From Rhodanobacter sp. ANJX3 (GTDB lineage Bacteria > Pseudomonadota > Gammaproteobacteria > Xanthomonadales > Rhodanobacteraceae): 64,000 nt of DNA. Location: positions 310,001 through 374,000 of the forward strand of contig NZ_JACHCM010000004.1 in NCBI RefSeq assembly GCF_014200755.1, read 5' to 3'. The translations under genes were made by a program, and so were the position numbers. The notes beneath the pieces were generated by a model. It had not been told where the DNA came from and searched no databases. It saw only the letters and a program-made list of their open reading frames with translations. Shown piece by piece: positions 56,213-64,000 of this stretch. Numbering within the stretch: the first letter of the stretch is position 1; each line of letters begins with the position of its first letter.

Positions 56213-56587
56213 CTAGGCGTCGCCGAGCTGCTCGGCCAGCGAGCGCGTTTTGTCCATCACCACATCGCCGGTATGCAGGGTCGATTTGCGCTCGATCAGC
56301 AGGATGTGGCACTCGTCCGACGCAACAGGATTGTGCCGCACGCCCTTGGGCACCACGAACATCTCGCCCTGGTCCAGCTCGATCGCCTCGGCGTTTTCCA
56401 GCTCGATGCGCAGATGTCCCTTGAGCACGAGGAACAGCTCGTCCTCGTCGTCGTGGCTATGCCAGCACAGGCTGCCGTGCACTTTGGCGACCTTGATGTA
56501 GTTTTCCTCGAGCTCGCCCACCACGCGTGGCGACCAGTACTCGGTCAGCGCGGCGGCTACGGCCTGCGGTGAGGTGGCCTTGGCCAT
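56213..56587 (-). CDS. Small cupin-domain protein
   Basis: A 124-residue single cupin barrel. HSHDDEDELFLVLKG (about 43-57) is cupin motif 1 with two His and one Glu, and GEMFVVPKGVRHNP (about 74-87) is motif 2 with the last His, so a metal site is intact. It starts 2 bases after the gpmA stop and is almost certainly co-transcribed. The ligand is unknown. Confidence 0.88.
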   Translation of the reverse strand: MAKATSPQAVAAALTEYWSPRVVGELEENYIKVAKVHGSLCWHSHDDEDELFLVLKGHLRIELENAEAIELDQGEMFVVPKGVRHNPVASDECHILLIERKSTLHTGDVVMDKTRSLAEQLGDA

Positions 56588-56589
56588 GG

Positions 56590-57333
56590 CTATTTCGCTT
56601 TACCTTGGTTGGCGACGGCCGCCATCTTCGCTTCGATCTCGGCGGCGTCGCCGAGGTAGTAGTGGCGCAGCGGCTTGAGGTGTTCGTCGAACTCGTAAAC
56701 CAGCGGAATGCCGTTGGGAATGTTCATCTCGACGATGGCTTCGTCGGAAATATCGTCCAGGTACTTCACCAGCGCGCGCAGCGAATTGCCGTGGGCCACC
56801 ACCAGCACGCGCTGACCGGCGCGGATCGCCGGCGCCAGTGTCTCGTGCCAGTACGGCAGCACGCGGGCCACGGTGTCCTTCAGGCATTCGGTGTCGGGAA
56901 TTTCCTTGGGATCGAGCGTGGCATAGCGCGGATCGTGTACCGACTCGTTGGCACTGCGCTCCAGCGGCGGCGGCGGGATGTCGTAGCTGCGGCGCCAGAT
57001 CTTGACCTGCTCGTCGCCGTACTTGGCTGCCGTTTCGGCCTTGTTGAGGCCGGTGAGGCCGCCGTAGTGGCGTTCGTTGAGGCGCCAGTCGGTCAGCACC
57101 GGTATCCACATCTGCTGCAGCGCGTCCTGCACGCCCCACAGGGTGCGCACCGCACGCTTGAGTACCGACGTATGCGCGACATCGAAGGTATAGCCGGACG
57201 ACTTCAGCAGCTCGCCCGCGGCGGTCGCTTCGGCGTTGCCCTGCGGCGTGAGGTCGATATCGGCCCAGCCGCTGAAGCGGTTATCCAGGTTCCACTGCGA
57301 CTGGCCGTGGCGAATCAGTACGAGCTTGTGCAT
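56590..57333 (-). CDS. gpmA: 2,3-bisphosphoglycerate-dependent phosphoglycerate mutase
   Basis: A glycolytic mutase interconverting 3- and 2-phosphoglycerate. The 247 residues are the normal length when ATG 57333 ([15 protein letters not shown]) is used. The phosphohistidine is His9 in [18 protein letters not shown] and the second His in VAHGNSLRA complete the active site. An upstream in-frame extension to 57390 is not conserved in form. Confidence 0.95.
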   Translation of the reverse strand: MHKLVLIRHGQSQWNLDNRFSGWADIDLTPQGNAEATAAGELLKSSGYTFDVAHTSVLKRAVRTLWGVQDALQQMWIPVLTDWRLNERHYGGLTGLNKAETAAKYGDEQVKIWRRSYDIPPPPLERSANESVHDPRYATLDPKEIPDTECLKDTVARVLPYWHETLAPAIRAGQRVLVVAHGNSLRALVKYLDDISDEAIVEMNIPNGIPLVYEFDEHLKPLRHYYLGDAAEIEAKMAAVANQGKAK

Positions 57334-57472
57334 GGCGATCATCAGGTGTGGACAGGCCGGCATGGTGCGGCCGCGAGCCGGCAGCGTCAAATCCGACCCC
57401 TGCCACAGGTCACGGTAAACCCTGAGGCGCGCCGGCGCATCCTAACTGCACACATCATCTACGGAGACTGCC

Positions 57473-58147
57473 ATGCGTCGATTCCCGACGATTTTCATCA
57501 GCGCGGCGTTTGCCGTGGTCCTGCCGCTGGCGAGCCTGCCCTCGGCGGCCTGGGCCAGCGGCGACGACATCAGCAAGATCAACGGCTCGGTCACTGTCGA
57601 GGCCAACCAGCCGGCCGGCGACGTGAGCACGGTCAACGGTTCGGTCCATATCGGCGACGGCGCCACGGTGGAGAAAGCCAATACGGTGAATGGTTCGATC
57701 GATCTGGGCGACAAGGGGCAGGCCAAGTCGCTGGAAACGGTCAATGGCGCCGTGACGCTGGGAGGTGCCAGTCGCGTCAGCGGTGACGTCACCGCCGTCA
57801 ACGGTGGCCTGCATTTGGCCCAAGGCGCCGAGGTGCTGGGCAAGGTCAGCAACGTCAACGGTGTGATCGCGCTGGAGGCCGCGCACGTGGCCGGCGGCAT
57901 CGACACGGTCACCGGTGACGTCACCGTGGGCGCCAATTCGCACGTCGAGGGCGGCATCCTGGTCGACGAGTCGCACGGCTGGATCCACAAAAATACCCAC
58001 ACGCCGGTGATCGTGATCGGCCCGCACGCCGTGGTACAGGGCACGCTGGAGTTTCGTCGCGAGGTGATCCTGAAAGTCAGCGACAGCGCGCAGATCGGCC
58101 CGGTCAAAGGCGCCACCGTGGTGAAGTTTAGTGGCGCGACTCCTTGA
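57473..58147 (+). CDS. Exported beta-helix repeat protein with 18-residue VNGS repeats
   Basis: A 224-residue protein with a signal peptide ending near AAWAS (residue 29), then a solenoid. The motif x-V-N-G-S/A-V recurs with its Asn at residues 37, 55, 73, 91, 110 and 129, with TVTGDV at 145-150, that is, every 18 or 19 residues. Such regularity implies a right-handed beta-helix, as in bactofilin-like or polymer-forming proteins. It ends with a stretch like a capping strand (EFRREVILKVSDSAQIG). No enzyme motif is seen. A good start is ATG 57473 (GGAGACTGCC upstream). Confidence 0.8.
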   Translation: MRRFPTIFISAAFAVVLPLASLPSAAWASGDDISKINGSVTVEANQPAGDVSTVNGSVHIGDGATVEKANTVNGSIDLGDKGQAKSLETVNGAVTLGGASRVSGDVTAVNGGLHLAQGAEVLGKVSNVNGVIALEAAHVAGGIDTVTGDVTVGANSHVEGGILVDESHGWIHKNTHTPVIVIGPHAVVQGTLEFRREVILKVSDSAQIGPVKGATVVKFSGATP

Positions 58148-58150
58148 TGA

Positions 58151-58286
58151 GCGGGAGCGAGAGCTAGGGACGAGGGGCGAGTAGCGAGGGCGTCAGACGA
58201 AGGCGCTGCGGGAAGCCGGCAGTCGGCGCGAGTCGGCTCTCCGCCTTTCGCTCACCCCTCGCCCCTCGCCCCTCGCCCCTCATCTC
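58151..58286. repeat. CGAGGGGCGAG intergenic repeat with heptanucleotide tandem
   Basis: Four tandem copies of CCCCTCG (58255-58282, last copy with one change) lie opposite a complementary arm CGAGGGGCGAG at 58171-58181, giving a long imperfect hairpin with a loop of about 76 bases. It fills the space between the convergent beta-helix and hemF genes. It may serve as a transcript end or be a dispersed repeat; I saw no second copy here. Confidence 0.6.
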
Positions 58287-59282
<996 letters not shown>

Positions 59283-59356
59283 TCAGTATCGGCGCCGTCT
59301 GCCGCCGATCCATCGGAAGGCTAGGCAATCCCCGAATCGACCGGTAGGCTTTTGCG

Positions 59357-60562
59357 ATGCCCGATCCCATGACACCGCTTGCGGTTACCGCGTACACCGC
59401 CACCTCGGCCATCGGCCACGGCCTGGCGGCGCAGTTCGATGCCCTGCAAGCGGCCCGCAGCGGCCTGCGCCCGAACGACTTCAGCAGCGCCCCGCTGGAT
59501 TGCTGGATCGGCCGCGTGGCTGGCGTAGAGGACGCACCGCTGCCGGCGTCGCTGGCCGTGTGGGAGTGCCGCAACAACCGGCTGGCCTGGCTCGGCCTGA
59601 ACCAGGACGGTTTTCTCGACCGCGTGCGCGCCGCGCGCCAACGCTACGGCACGCACCGCATCGCGCTGATGCTGGGCACCTCCACCGCCAGCATCGGCGA
59701 GACGGAAGCCGCCTACCGCCGGCTCGACGCCGACGGCGGCTTTCCCGCGGACATGCGTCGCCCGGCCATACACGCGCCGCATTCGCTGGCGGCCTTTGTC
59801 ACCGCGGCGCTGGAACTGGAAGGTCCGTGCCTGACCATTTCCACCGCGTGTTCGTCCAGCGCGAAGGCGTTCGCCAATGCCGAACGGCTGATCCGGCTCG
59901 GCCTTGTCGATGCCGCCGTGGTCGGCGGGGTGGATACCCTGTGCGACAGCGTGCTGTTCGGCTTCAACGCGCTGGAGCTGGTCTCGCCGCAGCCGTGCAG
60001 GCCGTTCGACGCCGCGCGCAACGGCATCTCGATCGGCGAGGCCGCCGGCTTCGCCCTGCTCGAGCGGGTCGACATCGCCCCGGCGGCACCGCGCCTGCTC
60101 GGTTACGGCGAAGCCAGCGACGCGCACCACATGTCCACGCCGCACCCGGACGGCCTCGGCGCCGAGCTGGCGCTGCGCGACACGCTGGCGCGCGCCGGCA
60201 TCGACGCCGATCGGGTCGATTACATCAATCTGCACGGCACGGCGAGCCAGAAAAACGATGAAGTGGAAGCCGCACTGGTCAGCCGCGCGTTTCCAGCGCG
60301 CACCCGCGGCAGCTCGACCAAGGGGTTTACCGGCCACACGCTGGGCGCCGCCGGCATCATCGAGGCGACCATCGCGCTGCAGGCGATCGAACACGGCCTG
60401 ATCCCGGGCAACCTCGGCGGCGCGACGCCCGACGCCGGCTGCGGTCCACAGTTTGCCTGGACGAACGAACAACGGCGGGTCGACGTGGCGCTAAGCAACT
60501 CGTTCGGCTTCGGCGGCAACAACGCCTGCCTCGCCTTCGCCCGCGCGGAGTTTGCCGCATGA
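59357..60562 (+). CDS. Beta-ketoacyl-ACP synthase of the aryl-polyene cluster
   Basis: A 401-residue thiolase-fold condensing enzyme with the full KAS I/II triad: Cys165 in STACSSSAKA, His293 in NLHGTAS and His327 in GFTGHTLGAAG. The next gene is a ketosynthase-like protein with no such triad, overlapping by four bases; this pairing is the active/chain-length-factor pair of aryl-polyene systems. It would extend the conjugated polyene chain on ACP. ATG 59357 or 59369 may start it. Confidence 0.92.
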   Translation: MPDPMTPLAVTAYTATSAIGHGLAAQFDALQAARSGLRPNDFSSAPLDCWIGRVAGVEDAPLPASLAVWECRNNRLAWLGLNQDGFLDRVRAARQRYGTHRIALMLGTSTASIGETEAAYRRLDADGGFPADMRRPAIHAPHSLAAFVTAALELEGPCLTISTACSSSAKAFANAERLIRLGLVDAAVVGGVDTLCDSVLFGFNALELVSPQPCRPFDAARNGISIGEAAGFALLERVDIAPAAPRLLGYGEASDAHHMSTPHPDGLGAELALRDTLARAGIDADRVDYINLHGTASQKNDEVEAALVSRAFPARTRGSSTKGFTGHTLGAAGIIEATIALQAIEHGLIPGNLGGATPDAGCGPQFAWTNEQRRVDVALSNSFGFGGNNACLAFARAEFAA

Positions 60563-61401
60563 GGCCGCTGCGCATTCACGTCGAAGGCATCGGCCTCTGG
60601 TCGAAGCAACTGGGCGACTTCGCTGCGCTGCAGGCGCTGCTGGGCGGCCACGCACCCGAGCCGCCGTCACCGAAACCGGCCGCCACCACGCTGCCGCCGA
60701 ACGAACGCCGCCGCGCACCGGAAAGCGTGCTGCTGGCAGCCGAGGTAGCCGGCCAGGCGGTGGCGATGAGCGGCCGCACGGCAGACTCGCTGACCTGCGT
60801 GTTTTCCTCCTCGCACGGCGATCAGGCGATCACCGATTACATGTGCGCCACGCTGGCGAGCGCGCCCAAGGAGCTCTCGCCTATCCGCTTCCACAACTCG
60901 GTGCACAACGCACCGGCCGGCTACTGGACCATCGCCACCGGCTGCCACGAACCGTCCACCGCCGTGTGCGCACAGCGGATGAGTTTTGGCGCCGGGCTGC
61001 TCGAAGCGATCAGCCATGCGCTGGCCGACCGCTGCCCGGTGTTGCTGGTGTGCAGCGACATCGCCGGCGTGTTTCCGCTGGTCGAAGAAACCGGCTGCAC
61101 GCAGTCGTTCGGCTGTGCGCTGGTGATCACTCCCGACCTCAGCGACAGCACGCTGGCCTCGCTGGACATCACGCTGGCGCCGATTCAGGACTTGGCCGAC
61201 GACGCGCTGCCCGAACCACTGGCCGGCTGGCGCACCGCCAACGCCTCCGCCGAAGCGCTGCCGCTGCTGGCCGTACTGGCGCGCGGCCACGGCCATTGCG
61301 AGCTGAAGGCGGCGGCGAGCCTGGCGCTGCGGATCGAGCTGCGGGCCGCCGCAGCTCGGCAAGATCACGCGCCAAGCCGCGCCGCGGAGCAGGTCGCGTG
61401 A
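60559..61401 (+). CDS. Ketosynthase-like chain length factor (aryl-polyene type)
   Basis: A 280-residue shortened thiolase-fold protein of the 'beta-ketoacyl synthase chain length factor' family. It has FSSSHGDQAITDYM and FHNSVHNAPAGYWTIATG but no TACSS nucleophile site or C-terminal His motifs, and is much shorter than an active ketosynthase. It overlaps the ketosynthase gene by ATGA and the glycosyltransferase by GTGA. It most likely dimerises with the upstream enzyme and sets chain length. Confidence 0.88.
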   Translation: MRPLRIHVEGIGLWSKQLGDFAALQALLGGHAPEPPSPKPAATTLPPNERRRAPESVLLAAEVAGQAVAMSGRTADSLTCVFSSSHGDQAITDYMCATLASAPKELSPIRFHNSVHNAPAGYWTIATGCHEPSTAVCAQRMSFGAGLLEAISHALADRCPVLLVCSDIAGVFPLVEETGCTQSFGCALVITPDLSDSTLASLDITLAPIQDLADDALPEPLAGWRTANASAEALPLLAVLARGHGHCELKAAASLALRIELRAAAARQDHAPSRAAEQVA

Positions 61402-62186
61402 TCGCCTCCACCGCCCGCTGGTGCGTGCTGATTCCCTGCCTCAACGAGGAAGAGGCAATCCAGTCGGTGGTGCAGTCGGTGCTGGCGCTGGGCGCGAAAG
61501 TGATCGTGGTGGATGACGGCTCGAACGACCGCACCCCCGAGATCGTCGCGGCCATGCCGGTGACCCTGCTGCGTCACGCGCAGCGGCGCGGCAAGGGCGA
61601 GGCGCTGCGCTGCGGGTTTCGCGAAGCGCTGCGGCAAGGCTTCGACGCGGTGCTGACCATGGACGGCGACGGCCAGCATCTGGCGGCCGATATTCCGCGT
61701 ATCGTCGCGGCCGCCGCGGGCCATCCCGAGCACATCGTGATCGGCGCGCGCCTGCTCGATCGCGACCAGCAGCCCAAGGGTCGACGCCGCGCCAACGCAG
61801 TGGCCGACTGGGGCATTTCCTGGGCCTGCGCGCAGCCGGTGGCGGATACCCAGAGCGGCCAGCGCTGGTATCCGCGCCGTGCGATGGAACTGGTCGACCT
61901 GCCGGCCGAACATTTCGTGTTCGAAGCGGCGATCCTGATTGCCGCCTCGCGTGAAAAAAAGCTCGGCGTCGTCGCGGTGCCCATCGCCTCGCGCTATCAC
62001 GGCACGTTTCGGCGCAGCCACTTCGCCCCCGTGCGCGACGTCACCCGCATCACCACTTACACCATCGGCCGGGTGATTCATTACGGCAACATCGTGAAAA
62101 GCTACCGGCGCTCGCGCGCGCAGCCGTTGGTGGTCGATCAAATCGGCGCGAGCGCGCCGCTGACCACCCTGGCGCCGGTGCCGTAA
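61398..62186 (+). CDS. Family 2 glycosyltransferase of the aryl-polyene cluster
   Basis: A 262-residue GT-A enzyme with CVLIPCLNEEEAIQSVV, VVDDGSNDRT (UDP-sugar-binding Asp), TMDGDGQH (the metal-binding DxD equivalent) and VADTQSGQRWYPRRA. Such enzymes are regular members of aryl-polyene clusters and are thought to modify or anchor the pigment lipid. The GTG start overlaps the preceding stop. No membrane helix is evident, so it probably works at the inner face of the membrane. Confidence 0.88.
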   Translation: MIASTARWCVLIPCLNEEEAIQSVVQSVLALGAKVIVVDDGSNDRTPEIVAAMPVTLLRHAQRRGKGEALRCGFREALRQGFDAVLTMDGDGQHLAADIPRIVAAAAGHPEHIVIGARLLDRDQQPKGRRRANAVADWGISWACAQPVADTQSGQRWYPRRAMELVDLPAEHFVFEAAILIAASREKKLGVVAVPIASRYHGTFRRSHFAPVRDVTRITTYTIGRVIHYGNIVKSYRRSRAQPLVVDQIGASAPLTTLAPVP

Positions 62187-62316
62187 TCGATCGATCGCCG
62201 CGCGCATGCGGCGAAATTACGCGTCGATACGCCGCGCCGCTGACGCCCAAAACACCGGCGCCGTGCGACGATCAAACGGTGCATAATCAAGGCCGAAACG
62301 GCGGCGCGGAGTCTGC

Positions 62317-63909
62317 ATGACCAACACGTCCCACGATGCGGTAATACTCGGCGGCGGCCTCGCCGGGCTGTGCCTGGCACTGCAGCTGCGCGGCGAATTT
62401 CCGGACATGGACATCGTGGTACTGGAGCGCCGCGCGCATCCGCTGCCCGCCGCCGCGCACAAGATCGGCGAGTCGACGGTGGAGATTGCCGCGCATTATC
62501 TGGCCGAGACGCTGGGCCTGCGCGAGCATCTGGAAACCGAGCACATCCGCAAATTCGGCTTCCGCTTTTTTTTCTCCGATGGCCGCAGCGATCTGGAGAA
62601 CGTCACGGAGCTGGGCGTTCGTCGGGTGCTGCCGACGCCGAGCTACCAGATCGATCGCGGCATCTTCGAGAATTTTCTCGGCGACGAAGCGCGCCGGCGC
62701 GGCATCGATTTTCGCGACGGCGTGACCGTGCAGACGTTCGAACTGGGCAGCCACGACGGCGCGCACAGCGTGCGCTACAGCGACGCCGGCGGCGATACGC
62801 ATGCGCTCAGCGCGCGCTGGCTGCTCGACGCCTCCGGCCGCGCCGGCATGATACGGCGCCGGCTCGAGCTGACCCGCGACAACGGCCACCACGCCAACGC
62901 GGTGTGGTTTCGCCTCGACGACCGTCTGGCGATCGACGGCTGGTGCGACGACAGCGACTGGCAGAGCCGCTGCAACCCCGCCGAGCGCTGGCGCTCGACC
63001 AACCACCTGTGCGGTTCGGGTTACTGGACCTGGCTGATTCCGCTGGCTTCGGGCGCGCACTCGGTCGGTATCGTGGCCGACGCGGCGATGCATCCGATCG
63101 ACACGATGAACACTTTTGCGCGCGCGCAGGACTGGCTCGGCGTGCACCAGCCGGCGATCGCGCGCGAAGTGGGCAAGCGGCAGGACAAGCTGCTCGACTT
63201 CGCGTTTTTCCGCCACTACTCCTACGGCTGTGCGCGCATGTTCAGCGCCGACCGTTGGGCGCTCACCGGCGAGGCCGGGCCGTTTCTCGATCCGTTCTAT
63301 TCGCCCGGCACCGACTTCATCGCGATCGCCAACACCTATATCTGCCGGCTGGTGGCGATCGATCGCGCCGGCCAGCCGATCGCGCCGTACGCGCGGTTGT
63401 ACGAGCGGCTGTTCCTGTCGTTCTACGAGAGCACGCTCAAGCTCTATCGGCATCAGTACCCGCTGTTCGGCAACGCCGAAGTGCTGCCGATCAAGGTGAT
63501 CTGGGACTACGCCTACTACTGGGGCGTGCTGTGCCAGCTGGTGTTCCAGCAGCGCCTGGGCGATGCCGCGCTGTTCGCCGACATGGCGCGCGAACTCGAG
63601 GCGGCGCAGGCGCTCAACGAACGCATGCAGCATTTCTTCGGCCGCTGGCATGCGCTGTCGCAGGGGCGCAATCCGCGCGGCATGCTCGACCAGGGCATGC
63701 TGCCGTGGTTCGCCGAAATGAATGCCACCCTGCACGATCAGCTCAGCGATGCCGCCTTGCGTATGCGCCTGCGTGAAAACCTCGACCTGCTCGAAGGGCT
63801 GGCTGCCAGTATCGTCGAGCGCGCGGTGGCCGACGGTGGCGACGCGCTGCGCGGCGACATGCGCGACCTGGCCCGCGCGCGGCTGCGGCCGATGCTGTTC
63901 GCCGCTTGA
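62317..63909 (+). CDS. FAD-dependent oxidoreductase, flavin-halogenase-like
   Basis: A 530-residue flavoprotein with the FAD-binding ILGGGLAGLCLALQL near residues 10-24 and KIGESTVEIAAHYL. Residues 237-242 read WTWLIP, matching the WxWxIP motif that separates flavin-dependent halogenases from monooxygenases. DRWALTGEAGPFLDPFYSPGTDFI is the second FAD-contact region. Xanthomonadins are brominated aryl polyenes, so a role in pigment halogenation is attractive; hydroxylation remains possible. The next gene on the right is convergent. Confidence 0.82.
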   Translation: MTNTSHDAVILGGGLAGLCLALQLRGEFPDMDIVVLERRAHPLPAAAHKIGESTVEIAAHYLAETLGLREHLETEHIRKFGFRFFFSDGRSDLENVTELGVRRVLPTPSYQIDRGIFENFLGDEARRRGIDFRDGVTVQTFELGSHDGAHSVRYSDAGGDTHALSARWLLDASGRAGMIRRRLELTRDNGHHANAVWFRLDDRLAIDGWCDDSDWQSRCNPAERWRSTNHLCGSGYWTWLIPLASGAHSVGIVADAAMHPIDTMNTFARAQDWLGVHQPAIAREVGKRQDKLLDFAFFRHYSYGCARMFSADRWALTGEAGPFLDPFYSPGTDFIAIANTYICRLVAIDRAGQPIAPYARLYERLFLSFYESTLKLYRHQYPLFGNAEVLPIKVIWDYAYYWGVLCQLVFQQRLGDAALFADMARELEAAQALNERMQHFFGRWHALSQGRNPRGMLDQGMLPWFAEMNATLHDQLSDAALRMRLRENLDLLEGLAASIVERAVADGGDALRGDMRDLARARLRPMLFAA

Positions 63910-63919
63910 GAATTTCTCT

Positions 63920-64000
63920 TAGGCCATGCCGCCGTTGATGCCGATGACCTGGGCGTTGATGTAGGCGGCCGCGTCGCTGCACAGAAAGGCAACCAGCGCC
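63920..64000 (-). CDS. 3-oxoacyl-ACP reductase (FabG-like), C-terminal end only
   Basis: The last 26 codons of a minus-strand gene that runs off the window. They encode ALVAFLCSDAAAYINAQV followed by IGINGGMA and TAA, the characteristic C-terminus of FabG-type short-chain reductases. It ends 10 bases from the halogenase-like gene. In aryl-polyene clusters this enzyme reduces the beta-keto group after each condensation. The start and active site are outside the window. Confidence 0.85.

Noticed and set aside
58255..58282. CCCCTCG tandem considered as a CRISPR-like or satellite array
   Set aside because: Units are 7 bases without spacers, and no cas genes are present; it is better seen as a simple tandem within an intergenic repeat.

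Overview
The window is one contiguous stretch of a GC-rich gammaproteobacterial chromosome. Gene content points to the Xanthomonadales (Lysobacterales), most likely the Rhodanobacteraceae: a joined leu-ilv cluster, bioH/bioC next to bioB/bioF, ComF beside bioB, and an aryl-polyene (xanthomonadin-like) pigment cluster. The family assignment is an inference from gene content. I saw no rRNA, tRNA, CRISPR array, phage or intact insertion sequence.

Layout. 1-11100 is branched-chain amino acid biosynthesis: the 3' part of ilvE, leuC-leuD-leuB (all with 4-base overlaps), a likely intrinsic terminator, then ilvD-ilvC, a VOC protein, and acetolactate synthase large and small subunits followed by ilvA. 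11200-14810 holds a tiny acidic ORF, ubiA and a large DUF6311-like membrane protein. 15222-20853 is an iron-starvation-type ECF sigma factor, its FecR-like anti-sigma factor, a TonB-dependent receptor with an N-terminal signalling domain, and a secreted histidine acid phosphatase. 20983-27721 has a sulfotransferase, comF with a small membrane protein, and a biotin operon (bioB, bioF, trhO, bioH, bioC) interrupted by a tRNA hydroxylase gene. 28153-30883 has two cell-surface sugar transferases on opposite strands.

31322-35393 is the most interesting unit. A near-consensus Fur box stands before an OprB-like outer-membrane porin, a secreted beta-propeller protein and a Tat-exported Dyp-type peroxidase, packed as one operon. 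It looks like an iron-regulated envelope system. 35440-58147 is mostly ordinary chromosome: DNA repair (tag), zapE, transporters, a lipid kinase/phosphoesterase pair, a flavoprotein plus ketopantoate-reductase-like pair, a chemoreceptor, a LysR/efflux/esterase group, gpmA, a cupin and an 18-residue-repeat beta-helix protein. It is dotted with a GTAGGTTGG repeat family whose ends repeatedly supply the TAG stop codon of the adjacent gene.

58287-59195 is hemF. From 59357 to the right edge is part of an aryl-polyene cluster: an active ketosynthase, a chain-length-factor-like partner, a family 2 glycosyltransferase, a flavoprotein with the flavin-halogenase WxWxIP motif, and the 3' end of a FabG-like ketoreductase on the opposite strand that runs off the window.
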